From: Pseudomonas putida
Lineage (GTDB): Bacteria; Pseudomonadota; Gammaproteobacteria; Pseudomonadales; Pseudomonadaceae
Assembly (NCBI RefSeq): GCF_001941965.1
Contig: NZ_MKZO01000021.1
Coordinates: 37,769 to 101,768 of the forward strand
DNA length: 64,000 nucleotides
Direction of reading: 5' to 3'
The position numbers and the translations under genes were made by a program. Within the stretch, counting starts at the first letter, position 1, and each line of letters begins with the position of its first letter. Below are positions 1 through 11,528 of the stretch, one piece after another. Under the pieces are notes generated by a model that was not told the origin of the DNA, did not search any database, and worked only from the letters and a program-made list of their open reading frames with translations.

Positions 1-1
1 G

Positions 2-583
2 GCCGCCATCGACCTGCGCCAGGACCTGTCACGCCGCGCCGAGGCCCATGGCCGCGATCCCCGGGATGTCCGCCTGCTGCCCGGCCTGAGCCTGTACCTG
101 GCGCCGACCCGGGAAGAAGCCCGCGCCCTGTTCATGCAAACCCATGCCCGCCTCGACCGCCAGCGCAAGTTCGCCTCGATCAAGGAAATGACCGGCCTCG
201 ACCTCAGCGACTGGCCGGCGGATCGCCCGGTGACCCGTGACGACCTGCCGCCGCCCTTGGCCAAGACCAACAGCCGCACCCACACCAGCCTGCTGCGCCG
301 CCTGATCGAGCGGGAGTCGCTGACCGTAGATCAGCTGTTGCTGAAGCCGGAAGTGATCTCGGCCGCCCACTGGCAGGTGATCGGCACGGTGGACGACGCG
401 GTAGCGAGCATCGTCGAGTGGGCTGAGGCCGGGGCCATGGACGGGTTTATCGCGGCGCCCGGCGGCTCGGTGGAATCGGTGCACCTGTTCCTTGAGCAGG
501 TGATGCCACGGCTGGTGGAACTGGGCCTGTTCCGCAAGGCCTACAGCGGTGCGACCTTTGTCCATCATCTGGAGGAGGACTAA
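2..583 (+). CDS. LLM-class flavin-dependent monooxygenase, C-terminal part
   Basis: The reading frame is open from the window edge to the TAA-terminated end, so the N-terminus lies upstream and only about 193 residues are seen. The sequence resembles the C-terminal half of the NtaA/SnaA/DszA group of bacterial luciferase-like FMN monooxygenases: 'LLPGLSLYLAPTREEA' followed by a helical segment with alternating HARLDRQ, then 'GTVDDAVASIVEWAEAG' and 'DGFIAAPGG', which is the usual C-terminal barrel strand, ending in 'ATFVHHLEED'. Such enzymes use FMNH2 from a partner reductase to oxidise organosulfur, nitrilotriacetate-like or related substrates. The substrate cannot be deduced here. No reductase gene is visible downstream. 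Confidence 0.8.
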   Translation, partial: AAIDLRQDLSRRAEAHGRDPRDVRLLPGLSLYLAPTREEARALFMQTHARLDRQRKFASIKEMTGLDLSDWPADRPVTRDDLPPPLAKTNSRTHTSLLRRLIERESLTVDQLLLKPEVISAAHWQVIGTVDDAVASIVEWAEAGAMDGFIAAPGGSVESVHLFLEQVMPRLVELGLFRKAYSGATFVHHLEED

Positions 584-683
584 CCTCCCTGCCCGCCCGG
601 CGGCCGCGGGTGAAAGGACAAGACTTCCCGGCGAAAAACCGGATAATGGCCGCCAAAATCGATTCGCCCGCTACGGAACCCGC

Positions 684-2876
684 ATGGAAATCAAGGTCAA
701 TTTTCTCGACAACCTCCGACTCGAAGCCAAGTTCGACGACTTCACGGTGATCGCCGATCAGCCCATCCGCTACAAGGGCGACGGCTCGGCACCGGGTCCG
801 TTCGATTACTTCCTGGCCTCCTCGGCGTTGTGCGCGGCCTATTTCGTCAAGCTGTACTGCCAGACCCGCGACATCCCCACGGATAACATCCGCCTGTCGC
901 AGAACAACATCGTCGACCCGGAAAACCGCTACAACCAGATCTTCAAGATCCAGGTCGAGCTGCCGGCGGATATCTCCGAGAAGGACCGCCTGGGCATCCT
1001 CCGCTCCATCGACCGCTGCACCGTGAAGAAAGTGGTGCAGACCGGCCCCGAGTTCATCATCGAGGAGGTCGAGAACCTCGATGCCGACGCCCAGGCCCTG
1101 CTGATGCCGGGCCTGGACGGCGAGACCCGCACGCTCATCCCGGGCAAGGACCTGCCGCTGGAGCAGACCATCGCCAACATGTCGGAGATCCTCGCGGGCC
1201 TGGGCATGAAGATCGAGATCGCCTCCTGGCGCAATATCGTGCCCAACGTCTGGTCCCTGCATATCCGCGATGCGCAGTCGCCGATGTGCTTCACCAACGG
1301 CAAGGGTTCGAGCAAGGAAAGCGCGCTGGCCTCGGCCCTGGGCGAGTTCATCGAGCGGCTGAACTGCAACTTCTTCTACAACGACCAGTTCTGGGGCGAG
1401 GAAATCGCCAATGCCGGGTTCGTGCATTACCCGAACGAGCGCTGGTTCAAGCCAGGGCGCAAGGACGCCCTGCCGAAAGAGCTGCTCGACGAGTACTGCC
1501 TGGCGATCTACAACCCGGACGGCGAACTGCTCGGCTCGCACCTGTACGACACCAACTCGGGCAATATCGAGCGCGGCATCTGCTCGCTGCCTTATGTGCG
1601 CCAGTCCGACGGCGAGGTGGTGTACTTCCCGTCGAACCTGATCGAGAACCTCTACCTGAGCAACGGCATGAGCGCCGGCAACACCCTGGTGGAAGCCCAG
1701 GTGCAGTGCCTGTCGGAGATCTTCGAACGGGCGGTGAAGCGCGAGATCCTCGAAGGCGAACTGGCCCTGCCGGATGTGCCGCAGGAGGTCATCGCCAAGT
1801 ACCCGGGCATCCTCGCCGGTATCCAGGGCCTGGAAGAACAAGGCTTCCCGGTGCTGGTCAAGGACGCCTCCCTGGGCGGTGAATTCCCGGTGATGTGCGT
1901 GACCCTGATGAACCCGCGCACCGGTGGTGTGTTCGCCTCCTTCGGCGCCCACCCGAGCTTCGAGGTGGCGCTGGAGCGCAGCCTCACCGAACTGCTCCAG
2001 GGCCGCAGCTTCGAGGGCCTCAACGACCTGCCGCAGCCGACCTTCGAAAGCCATGCGCTGATGGAGCCGAACAACTTCGTCGAGCACTTCATCGACTCCA
2101 GCGGTGTGGTCTCGTGGCGTTTCTTCAGTGCCAAGTCCGATTTCGAGTTCGTCGAGTGGGACTTCTCCGGCCAGGGCGAAGACTCCAACGCCGAGGAAGC
2201 CGCGACCCTGTTCGGCATCCTCGAAGGCATGGGCAAGGAGGTCTACATGGCCACCTACGACCATCTGGGCGCCCCGGCCTGCCGCATCCTGGTGCCGGGC
2301 TACTCGGAAATCTACCCGGTGGACGACCTGATCTGGGACAACACCAACAAGGCCCTGTTCTTCCGCGAGGACATCCTCAACCTGCACAGCCTCGACGACG
2401 ATGCCCTGGAAAGCCTGCTGGAGCGCCTGCTGGAGTCGGAGCTGGACGAATACACCGAGATCAAGACGCTGATCGGCGTCGAGTTCGACGACAACACCGT
2501 ATGGGGCCAGCTCACGGTGCTGGAACTGAAGATCCTGATCCAGGTGGCGCTGAAGAAGTTCGACGATGCCAAGGAACTGGTGGAGATGTTCCTGCAGTAC
2601 AACGACAACACCGTCGAGCGCGGGCTGTTCTACCAGGCGCTCAACGTGGTGCTGGAAGTGGAGCTGGACAGCGACCTGGAAATGGCCGACTACGAGGTCA
2701 ACTTCCGCCGCATGTTCGGCAATCCGCGGATGGATGCGGTGCTGGCCTCGGTCGAAGGCAGCCTGCGCTTCCACGGCCTGACCCCGACCAGCATGAAGCT
2801 GGAAGGCCTGGACCGGCATCTGCGGTTGATCGAGAGCTACAAGAAGCTGCATGCGGCTCGGGCGGCAAAAGCCTGA
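684..2876 (+). CDS. OsmC domain/YcaO domain fusion protein
   Basis: A 730-residue protein beginning at the ATG of MEIKVNFLDN; upstream in-frame codons are unlike the family. Residues about 1-135 form an OsmC-like domain ('FDYFLASSALCAAYFV' carries the conserved cysteine). Residues about 170-560 are a YcaO domain with the ATP-binding patches 'GKGSSKESALASALGEFIE' and 'VQCLSEIFERAVKREI'. The last 150 residues are acidic and helical, as in E. coli YcaO. YcaO proteins activate amide backbones with ATP. E. coli YcaO is linked to RimO-dependent methylthiolation of ribosomal protein S12, while other YcaOs make azolines or thioamides. There is no precursor-peptide gene or cyclodehydratase partner nearby, so a RiPP role is unlikely. 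The gene appears monocistronic and ends at a REP element. Confidence 0.88.
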   Translation: MEIKVNFLDNLRLEAKFDDFTVIADQPIRYKGDGSAPGPFDYFLASSALCAAYFVKLYCQTRDIPTDNIRLSQNNIVDPENRYNQIFKIQVELPADISEKDRLGILRSIDRCTVKKVVQTGPEFIIEEVENLDADAQALLMPGLDGETRTLIPGKDLPLEQTIANMSEILAGLGMKIEIASWRNIVPNVWSLHIRDAQSPMCFTNGKGSSKESALASALGEFIERLNCNFFYNDQFWGEEIANAGFVHYPNERWFKPGRKDALPKELLDEYCLAIYNPDGELLGSHLYDTNSGNIERGICSLPYVRQSDGEVVYFPSNLIENLYLSNGMSAGNTLVEAQVQCLSEIFERAVKREILEGELALPDVPQEVIAKYPGILAGIQGLEEQGFPVLVKDASLGGEFPVMCVTLMNPRTGGVFASFGAHPSFEVALERSLTELLQGRSFEGLNDLPQPTFESHALMEPNNFVEHFIDSSGVVSWRFFSAKSDFEFVEWDFSGQGEDSNAEEAATLFGILEGMGKEVYMATYDHLGAPACRILVPGYSEIYPVDDLIWDNTNKALFFREDILNLHSLDDDALESLLERLLESELDEYTEIKTLIGVEFDDNTVWGQLTVLELKILIQVALKKFDDAKELVEMFLQYNDNTVERGLFYQALNVVLEVELDSDLEMADYEVNFRRMFGNPRMDAVLASVEGSLRFHGLTPTSMKLEGLDRHLRLIESYKKLHAARAAKA

Positions 2877-2893
2877 TTCTGTAGTGTTCTCTC

Positions 2894-2978
2894 GGGCCTC
2901 ATCGCTGGCAAGCCAGCTCCCACAGGGTTCAGCAGCGACGCGGACACTGTGGGAGCTGGCTTGCCAGCGATAGGGCCC
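2894..2978. repeat. REP doublet (REPIN), GTGGGAGCTGGC type
   Basis: Two inverted copies of the Pseudomonas REP core GTGGGAGCTGGCTTGCCAGC face each other across about 20 bases ('gttcagcagcgacgcggac'). Each core is itself an imperfect palindrome (GCTGGC-TT-GCCAGC). The doublet sits between the YcaO gene and the GH15 gene. Confidence 0.9.
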
Positions 2979-3062
2979 TCAGCAACAACACACCTCCCGG
3001 AACCAAACCCCTCCCCCACGAATCTCTCCGAATGACCCCTTTGCATTTCGGAGACCCTCCCC

Positions 3063-4883
3063 GTGGACGACAGCGTGATGAACGGCTACCAGCTCGGCGA
3101 ACCGCAACGGGACGCCGGCGGCTGGCTGCCGCTGGAAGGCTACGCCGCCCTCGGCGACGGTCGCTCGGTGGCCCTGGTGGGCTGGGACGGCTCGGTGGAC
3201 TGGTGGTGCGTGCCGCACATGGACTCCCCACCGCTGTTCGACCGCCTGCTTTCGCCCCTTGAAGGCGGCCGCTTCGCCATCACCCCCGAGGGCAAGTACC
3301 GCATCGAACGCCGTTACCGGCCCGGCAGCAACGTCCTGGAAACCCTGGTCATCGGCGCTACCGGCCGCGCCCTCCTCACCGAATCCCTCAACAGCGGCCC
3401 CGCCGGCCGTCTGCCCTGGGGCGAACTGGCAAGGCGCATCGAAGTGCTCGAAGGCCAGATGGACTTCGCCATCCGCATCGACTTCGGCACCCAGGCCGAT
3501 ACCGTCAGCCCCTTCCTGGCCGCCAACCACAACGGTTGCGTCTTCCATGCCGGGCACATCCTCGGCCTGGTCTGCTACGACAAGGCCCTGCTGGACGTCG
3601 AACGCAAGGACGATCTCGGCCTGCGCGCCCGTCTCAGCCTCAAGGCCGGGGAAAAGACCCTGCTGGCGATCATCTGCGGCCGCGACGAACCGCTGGTGGT
3701 GCCGCCGCTGGACCTGATCGACGCGCGGATCGACGGTTCCCACCGCGAATGGAAGCAATGGAGCGACGGCCTGAACTATGAAGGCGCCTACCAACCCCTG
3801 GTGATCCGCAGCGCGCTAGCGCTGAAACTACTGCTGTCCTCGTCCACCGGCTCGATCATGGCCGCCGCCACCACCTCCCTGCCAGAACGTATCGGCGGGC
3901 CGAAGAACTGGGACTACCGCTTCGCCTGGGTGCGCGATGCCGGCTACACCATCGAGGCGTTTCTGGGTATCGGTGCCGAACTGGAAGCCAAGGCGGCCTT
4001 TACCTGGCTGCTGCACCGCCTTGGCGAGCACGGTCCGCAGGTGCTCTTCACCCTCGAAGGCGACCTCGCCAAGGGCACCCGCCCGGTGCACCTGCCCGGC
4101 TACAAGAACTCGCCGCCACAGATCGGCAATGACGCGGTGAACCAGACCCAGCACGGCATCTTCGGCGATATCTTCCAGACCGCACGCTGTTTCATCGACT
4201 GCGGCAATATCCTCGATTCGGTCAGCGCGCGGATCCTCTCCGGCATCGCCGACCAGTGCGCCGATCGCTGGCGCAAGCCGGACTCCGGTATCTGGGAACT
4301 GCCGGACGAGCAGCATTACACCCTGTCCAAGATCGCCTGCTGGCAGGCCCTGAGCCGGGCGGTGGAGCTGGCCGACGACGGCCACCTGCCGACCACCTGC
4401 CGCGATCGCTGGGACCGCGAGCGCCAGCGCGTGCATGACTGGATCGAGAAACACTGCTGGAGCGAGAAACTGCAGGCCTACCAGTTCTACCCCGGCAGCG
4501 AACAGCTGGATGCCTCGGTGGCCCTGGCCGTGCACTTCGGTTATCCGACGCGGGAGCGCCTGAACAGCACCCTGGATGCCATCCAGCGCGAACTGGGCTG
4601 CGGCGCCTTCCACTATCGCTACAGCGAGGTGTATCGCGAGGAAGGCTGCTTCCTGGCCTGCACCTTCTGGCTGGTCGAGGCCCGTGCCCTGCTCGGTCAA
4701 CGGGAGGACGCGACCCGGGCCTTCGAGGCGGCGGTCATGGGGCTGGCCCATGGGGTGGGGATCTATGCGGAGATGATCGATCCAAACAGCGGCGAGTACC
4801 TGGGCAACCTGCCCCAGGGCCTGACCCACCTGGCCCTGATTCGCGCCGCACTGGCCATTGGCGGCCAGGAGCACACGGGTTGA
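3063..4883 (+). CDS. Glycoside hydrolase family 15 (glucoamylase/trehalase-like)
   Basis: A 606-residue protein. The GTG at 3063 is preceded at 9 bases by GGAG; an ATG at 3078 is the alternative start. The N-terminal beta-domain carries the family signature 'ALGDGRSVALVGWDGSVDWWC', and the (alpha/alpha)6 barrel follows from about residue 230 with 'NWDYRFAWVRDAGYTIEAF'. The C-terminal 'GIYAEMIDPNSGEYLGNLPQ' holds the acidic residues typical of the active site, followed by 'GLTHLALIRAAL'. There is no signal peptide, so a cytoplasmic enzyme acting on alpha-glucosides or trehalose is expected. Substrate specificity cannot be read from sequence alone. The gene stands alone, converging on the DUF3079 gene with only 3 bases between the stops. 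Confidence 0.88.
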   Translation: MDDSVMNGYQLGEPQRDAGGWLPLEGYAALGDGRSVALVGWDGSVDWWCVPHMDSPPLFDRLLSPLEGGRFAITPEGKYRIERRYRPGSNVLETLVIGATGRALLTESLNSGPAGRLPWGELARRIEVLEGQMDFAIRIDFGTQADTVSPFLAANHNGCVFHAGHILGLVCYDKALLDVERKDDLGLRARLSLKAGEKTLLAIICGRDEPLVVPPLDLIDARIDGSHREWKQWSDGLNYEGAYQPLVIRSALALKLLLSSSTGSIMAAATTSLPERIGGPKNWDYRFAWVRDAGYTIEAFLGIGAELEAKAAFTWLLHRLGEHGPQVLFTLEGDLAKGTRPVHLPGYKNSPPQIGNDAVNQTQHGIFGDIFQTARCFIDCGNILDSVSARILSGIADQCADRWRKPDSGIWELPDEQHYTLSKIACWQALSRAVELADDGHLPTTCRDRWDRERQRVHDWIEKHCWSEKLQAYQFYPGSEQLDASVALAVHFGYPTRERLNSTLDAIQRELGCGAFHYRYSEVYREEGCFLACTFWLVEARALLGQREDATRAFEAAVMGLAHGVGIYAEMIDPNSGEYLGNLPQGLTHLALIRAALAIGGQEHTG

Positions 4884-4886
4884 GGG

Positions 4887-5099
4887 TCAGGACGGGGACT
4901 GCTTGTCGGTCGCGATCTTGCCGCTGATTTCCAGGCCCCAGTCGCCGTGCTCGTACCAGTCCTCGCCGAGCATCTCGGCGGGGTGCATGGTGCGGTCGGC
5001 GCCGTTGCCGCAGGCCAGCTCGGCCGTAGCGCAGTAGCGGTCGCAACCCCAGCAGATGCGCTCGGGGTGCTTGGGATTGACGGGAAACGGCTTGGCCAT
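4887..5099 (-). CDS. DUF3079-like small cysteine-rich protein
   Basis: A 70-residue protein starting at MAKPFPVNPKHPERICWGCD, preceded by AGGGAG on the minus strand. It has three cysteines near the N-terminus (ICWGC...RYC) and one later (ELACGNG), a pattern suggesting a small metal-binding fold. The family is found in beta- and gammaproteobacteria without an assigned function. It converges on the GH15 gene. The DUF3079 name is by recollection of the 'NPxHPERICWGCDRYC' signature. Confidence 0.75.
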   Translation of the reverse strand: MAKPFPVNPKHPERICWGCDRYCATAELACGNGADRTMHPAEMLGEDWYEHGDWGLEISGKIATDKQSPS

Positions 5100-5168
5100 G
5101 GTGGGCTCCCTGCTGGGTTGGGGCAGTATCACCCTACTCCGCTGGATGGCCCGGGATATTGATACGCG

Positions 5169-5474
5169 TCACTCCAGCACGGGGCGCAGGAAGGTCCGCT
5201 CATAGCTGAGGATGAACTTCAGTTGTACCGCCTTGGCTACCGCCGCCATGCACTCGGGATCGGTCTCCGCCTGCTTGCGGTACTGCTCGTACTCTGCAAG
5301 CCCGGGGAAGCTGAACAGGCAGTAGGCGATGTTGTTGGCACCTTCGGCAGGCAGGAAATAGCCGTGGTGCTGGCCACCGAGGCGCTGGACCAGGCGGATC
5401 CACTGGCGGCCGTAGTCTTCGAAGGCCGGTAGCTGATAGGGGTCGATGATGTAGCGAACCTGGCAGGTGATCAT
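5169..5474 (-). CDS. NIPSNAP family protein
   Basis: A 101-residue ferredoxin-like (dimeric alpha/beta barrel) protein with the NIPSNAP signature: 'MITCQVRYIIDPYQLPAFED' at the start, 'GYFLPAEGANNIAYCLFSFP' in the middle, then 'YEQYRKQAETDPECMAAV'. These proteins lack an established enzymatic role in bacteria. The gene is alone between the DUF3079 gene (69 bases away) and a REPIN; AAGGA precedes the ATG. Confidence 0.82.
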   Translation of the reverse strand: MITCQVRYIIDPYQLPAFEDYGRQWIRLVQRLGGQHHGYFLPAEGANNIAYCLFSFPGLAEYEQYRKQAETDPECMAAVAKAVQLKFILSYERTFLRPVLE

Positions 5475-5550
5475 GAGTAGTCCTTGGGGATGAAGGACTC
5501 AAGTGTATTGACCGGAGGCGTTCCGGCCTTGAACAAAGTTGCTGTTCTTT

Positions 5551-5637
5551 CGGGCCTCATCGCTGGCAAGCCAGCTCCCACAGTGTCCGCGGCGCCGCTG
5601 AACCCTGTGGGAGCTGGCTTGCCAGCGATGAGGCCCG
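5551..5637. repeat. REP doublet (REPIN), GTGGGAGCTGGC type
   Basis: Two REP cores in inverted orientation around the spacer 'cagtgtccgcggcgccgctg'. The right three quarters of this element (5571-5637) are base-for-base identical to the REPIN at 9585-9668, as expected of recent copies of one mobile unit. Confidence 0.92.
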
Positions 5638-5764
5638 AAAGAGCGACACCAGCCATTCCTGCGGAAAACGGATAGAACCGCCCCCCGCCTCTGACCAAGA
5701 CTAGTCACGCGCCCACCGGCCCACGCCGGTCGCGTGCCTTCCAACTAACCCGTCAGAGGTTTGC

Positions 5765-9565
<3,801 letters not shown>

Positions 9566-9584
9566 TTGATGTGGTGTATTTGAT

Positions 9585-9668
9585 GGCCTCATCGCTGGCA
9601 AGCCAGCTCCCACAGTGTCCGCGGCGCCGCTGAACCCTGTGGGAGCTGGCTTGCCAGCGATGAGGCCC
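9585..9668. repeat. REP doublet (REPIN), GTGGGAGCTGGC type
   Basis: An inverted pair of REP cores with the same spacer as the 5551-5637 copy. It lies between the convergent oxidase and AraC-regulator genes. Confidence 0.92.
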
Positions 9669-9695
9669 TGAAAACCGGCACAAGGCCCCAAGCCC

Positions 9696-10574
9696 TCACC
9701 CCCGCTTCAGCGTCTCCTTCGGATATTCCCCGAACAACCCATGGTACGACTGGGAAAACCGCCCCAGGTGCCAGAACGACCAGCGCATCGCCACCTCGGC
9801 CACGGTCACCTGCCCCGGGTCCGCCGCCAGCAGGTCCCTTCTCACCGCATTCAAGCGCCGGTTACGCAGCCACACCGTCGGCGGCATATCGGCATAGCGC
9901 AGGAACGATTGCTGCAGATGCCGCACCGAGACCCCCGCCGCATCCGCCAGGTCCTGCACGCCGAAACTGTCCTGCGGGCAGTCGTTGACCACCTCCTTGA
10001 CCCGCTCCACCACCCGGCGCATATGGCATTCCGCCCGCCCGCGCCCGCCCACGTCCATGGCCTCGTCGAGCAACTGGAAGCAACCATCGGCGATCTGCCG
10101 GGCAAACCCCGGCGCATCCACATCCACCTCTCCGCGCACCGCTTCGGCGAGCACGCCACTGAGTGAGCTGGCGAAGGCATTGCAGCCACTGGAACGCAGC
10201 GGCTGCAGGACCAGCCGACGAAACTCCGCCGCCGAACGCTGCCAGGTCGCCGGCTGCTTCAACACCACCGCCACTTCGCGGTAATTCTCGGGGGTGACCC
10301 AGGCATTGCGGGTCTGGCCGTCGAGCAGGTAGAGGGCGTTGTCGCTCATGTCGAAGCTGAACACCAGGGCATCGGCCGGCGCATGGAATTCCTGCTCGAC
10401 CCGCAGGTTCATGCGCTCCTCGTACAACTCGACGCCCGCCGTCTCGGCATGCACAAGACGCCCCTGGAAACGCCCGGCAGACATCTGCGTGTACTGCTCC
10501 TGCCAGCCCGGCAGGGCGACGCGGTGCTCGTTCACCTCCTGCGCCTCCAGCACCCTGATCGTCATAGCCCACAT
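9696..10574 (-). CDS. AraC family transcriptional regulator
   Basis: A 292-residue regulator; a second ATG three codons in (MTIRVLEAQ) is an equally possible start. The C-terminal 110 residues hold two helix-turn-helix units: 'FGVQDLADAAGVSVRHLQQS' and 'VTVAEVAMRWSFWHLGRFSQ' followed by 'YHGLFGEYPKETLKRG', the classic AraC end. The N-terminal 170 residues resemble the ligand domain seen in EutR/OruR-type regulators. It is transcribed away from the porin-hydrolase operon starting at 10785, and a 210-base intergenic region with an inverted repeat separates them, so it may control that operon. The inducer is unknown. Confidence 0.88.
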   Translation of the reverse strand: MWAMTIRVLEAQEVNEHRVALPGWQEQYTQMSAGRFQGRLVHAETAGVELYEERMNLRVEQEFHAPADALVFSFDMSDNALYLLDGQTRNAWVTPENYREVAVVLKQPATWQRSAAEFRRLVLQPLRSSGCNAFASSLSGVLAEAVRGEVDVDAPGFARQIADGCFQLLDEAMDVGGRGRAECHMRRVVERVKEVVNDCPQDSFGVQDLADAAGVSVRHLQQSFLRYADMPPTVWLRNRRLNAVRRDLLAADPGQVTVAEVAMRWSFWHLGRFSQSYHGLFGEYPKETLKRG

Positions 10575-10667
10575 CCCATATTGTTAATTTTATTAATCAT
10601 CAGGTTAGTTCCGGACGGCTTTCGTGCGCAAGACGGATAGAGACCATAGGTCGCAAAGCCATAAATT

Positions 10668-10707
10668 AAGCCTGTTCACGACACAAAACCGAGTCACGAA
10701 CAGGCTT
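10668..10707. promoter_or_regulatory. Inverted repeat between AraC regulator and porin operon
   Basis: AAGCCTGTTC (10668-10677) and GAACAGGCTT (10698-10707) are perfect 10-base inverted arms around a 20-base loop, followed by an A-rich stretch (ccaaaaaaaataag). It could be an operator for the divergent AraC regulator, or a stem-loop in the leader of the porin transcript. The surrounding 10575-10784 gap is otherwise unannotated and AT-rich. Confidence 0.45.
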
Positions 10708-10784
10708 CACCCAAAAAAAATAAGTAAGACCAATAACCAGTTAGTGCACATCTGCCATCAAGAATAATAAACGGAGCGGAGCAC

Positions 10785-11513
10785 ATGAAAGCAACCACCA
10801 GGCGCCTCGGCGCGCTTCTGGCCCTGGGTCTGACACTGCCGGTCCAGGCCATCGAACTGAATGACGACTTCACCCTCGACGTACTGGTCGCGGCGATGAG
10901 CGATTACCGCACCGGCGGTGTCTCCCAGACCCTCAACCGCCCGGCCCTGCAACTCGACCTGAGCCTGCGGCACTCCAGCGGGCTGCTGCTCGGGGTGTTC
11001 ACCTCCAACGTCGACTTCGACAGTGATACCCGTCGCGAATACGACTATTACGCCGGCATCGAGCACAGCTTCAACGAGGACATCGCCGCCTCGCTGATCT
11101 ACTACGAGTACGACTACCCCAAGGACAGCGCCTTCAACTACGGCGAATGGATCGGCGTGCTCAGTGCCTGGAACGCCACCTTCGGCATGAAATACACCAA
11201 GGAAGTGAAGCCCTACGGCGATGACCGCAGCGTGCTCTGGGCCGGCTACCGCTTCGAGCTGCCCTGGGAAACCTCGCTGGACCTGCGCTACGGCTACTCC
11301 GACGCCAAGGACCCGGTCTACGTCAGCCACGACGGCAGCACCCGCAGCACCTACCACGACTGGGAAGTGGGCCTGAACAGGACCCTGCTGGATATCGACT
11401 GGCGCCTGGCCTATGTCGATACCGACCTGTCCAGGGCCGAATGCCAGTCCACCCAGGGCGTCGACGATATCTGCTCGGCGACCGTGATGCTCTCCGCTTC
11501 GAAGCTCTTCTGA
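10785..11513 (+). CDS. TorF-like putative outer-membrane porin
   Basis: A 242-residue protein with a signal peptide (MKATTRRLGALLALGLTLPVQA). The mature part alternates polar and hydrophobic residues in beta-strand style ('LQLDLSLRHSSGLLLGVFTS', 'YDYYAGIEHSFNEDIAASLI') and ends in a strand with terminal phenylalanine (VMLSASKLF), the outer-membrane barrel insertion signal. It matches the TIGR02001/TorF family of putative porins as I remember it. GGAGCGGAG precedes the ATG. The stop is 15 bases before the CocE-like hydrolase gene, so this is the first gene of a three-gene exported-protein operon. Confidence 0.8.
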   Translation: MKATTRRLGALLALGLTLPVQAIELNDDFTLDVLVAAMSDYRTGGVSQTLNRPALQLDLSLRHSSGLLLGVFTSNVDFDSDTRREYDYYAGIEHSFNEDIAASLIYYEYDYPKDSAFNYGEWIGVLSAWNATFGMKYTKEVKPYGDDRSVLWAGYRFELPWETSLDLRYGYSDAKDPVYVSHDGSTRSTYHDWEVGLNRTLLDIDWRLAYVDTDLSRAECQSTQGVDDICSATVMLSASKLF

Positions 11514-11528
11514 CCCAAGGAAACCGCC

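Noticed and set aside
447..2852. Long open frame on the minus strand opposite the OsmC-YcaO gene
   Set aside because: High-GC codon bias on the plus strand leaves the antisense frame open; its translation is Gln/His/Val/Ala-rich with no recognisable domain and no ribosome-binding site.
2894..2978. Inverted repeats considered as CRISPR repeats or rho-independent terminators
   Set aside because: They are isolated doublets of a dispersed REP core, with no regular spacers and no T-run.
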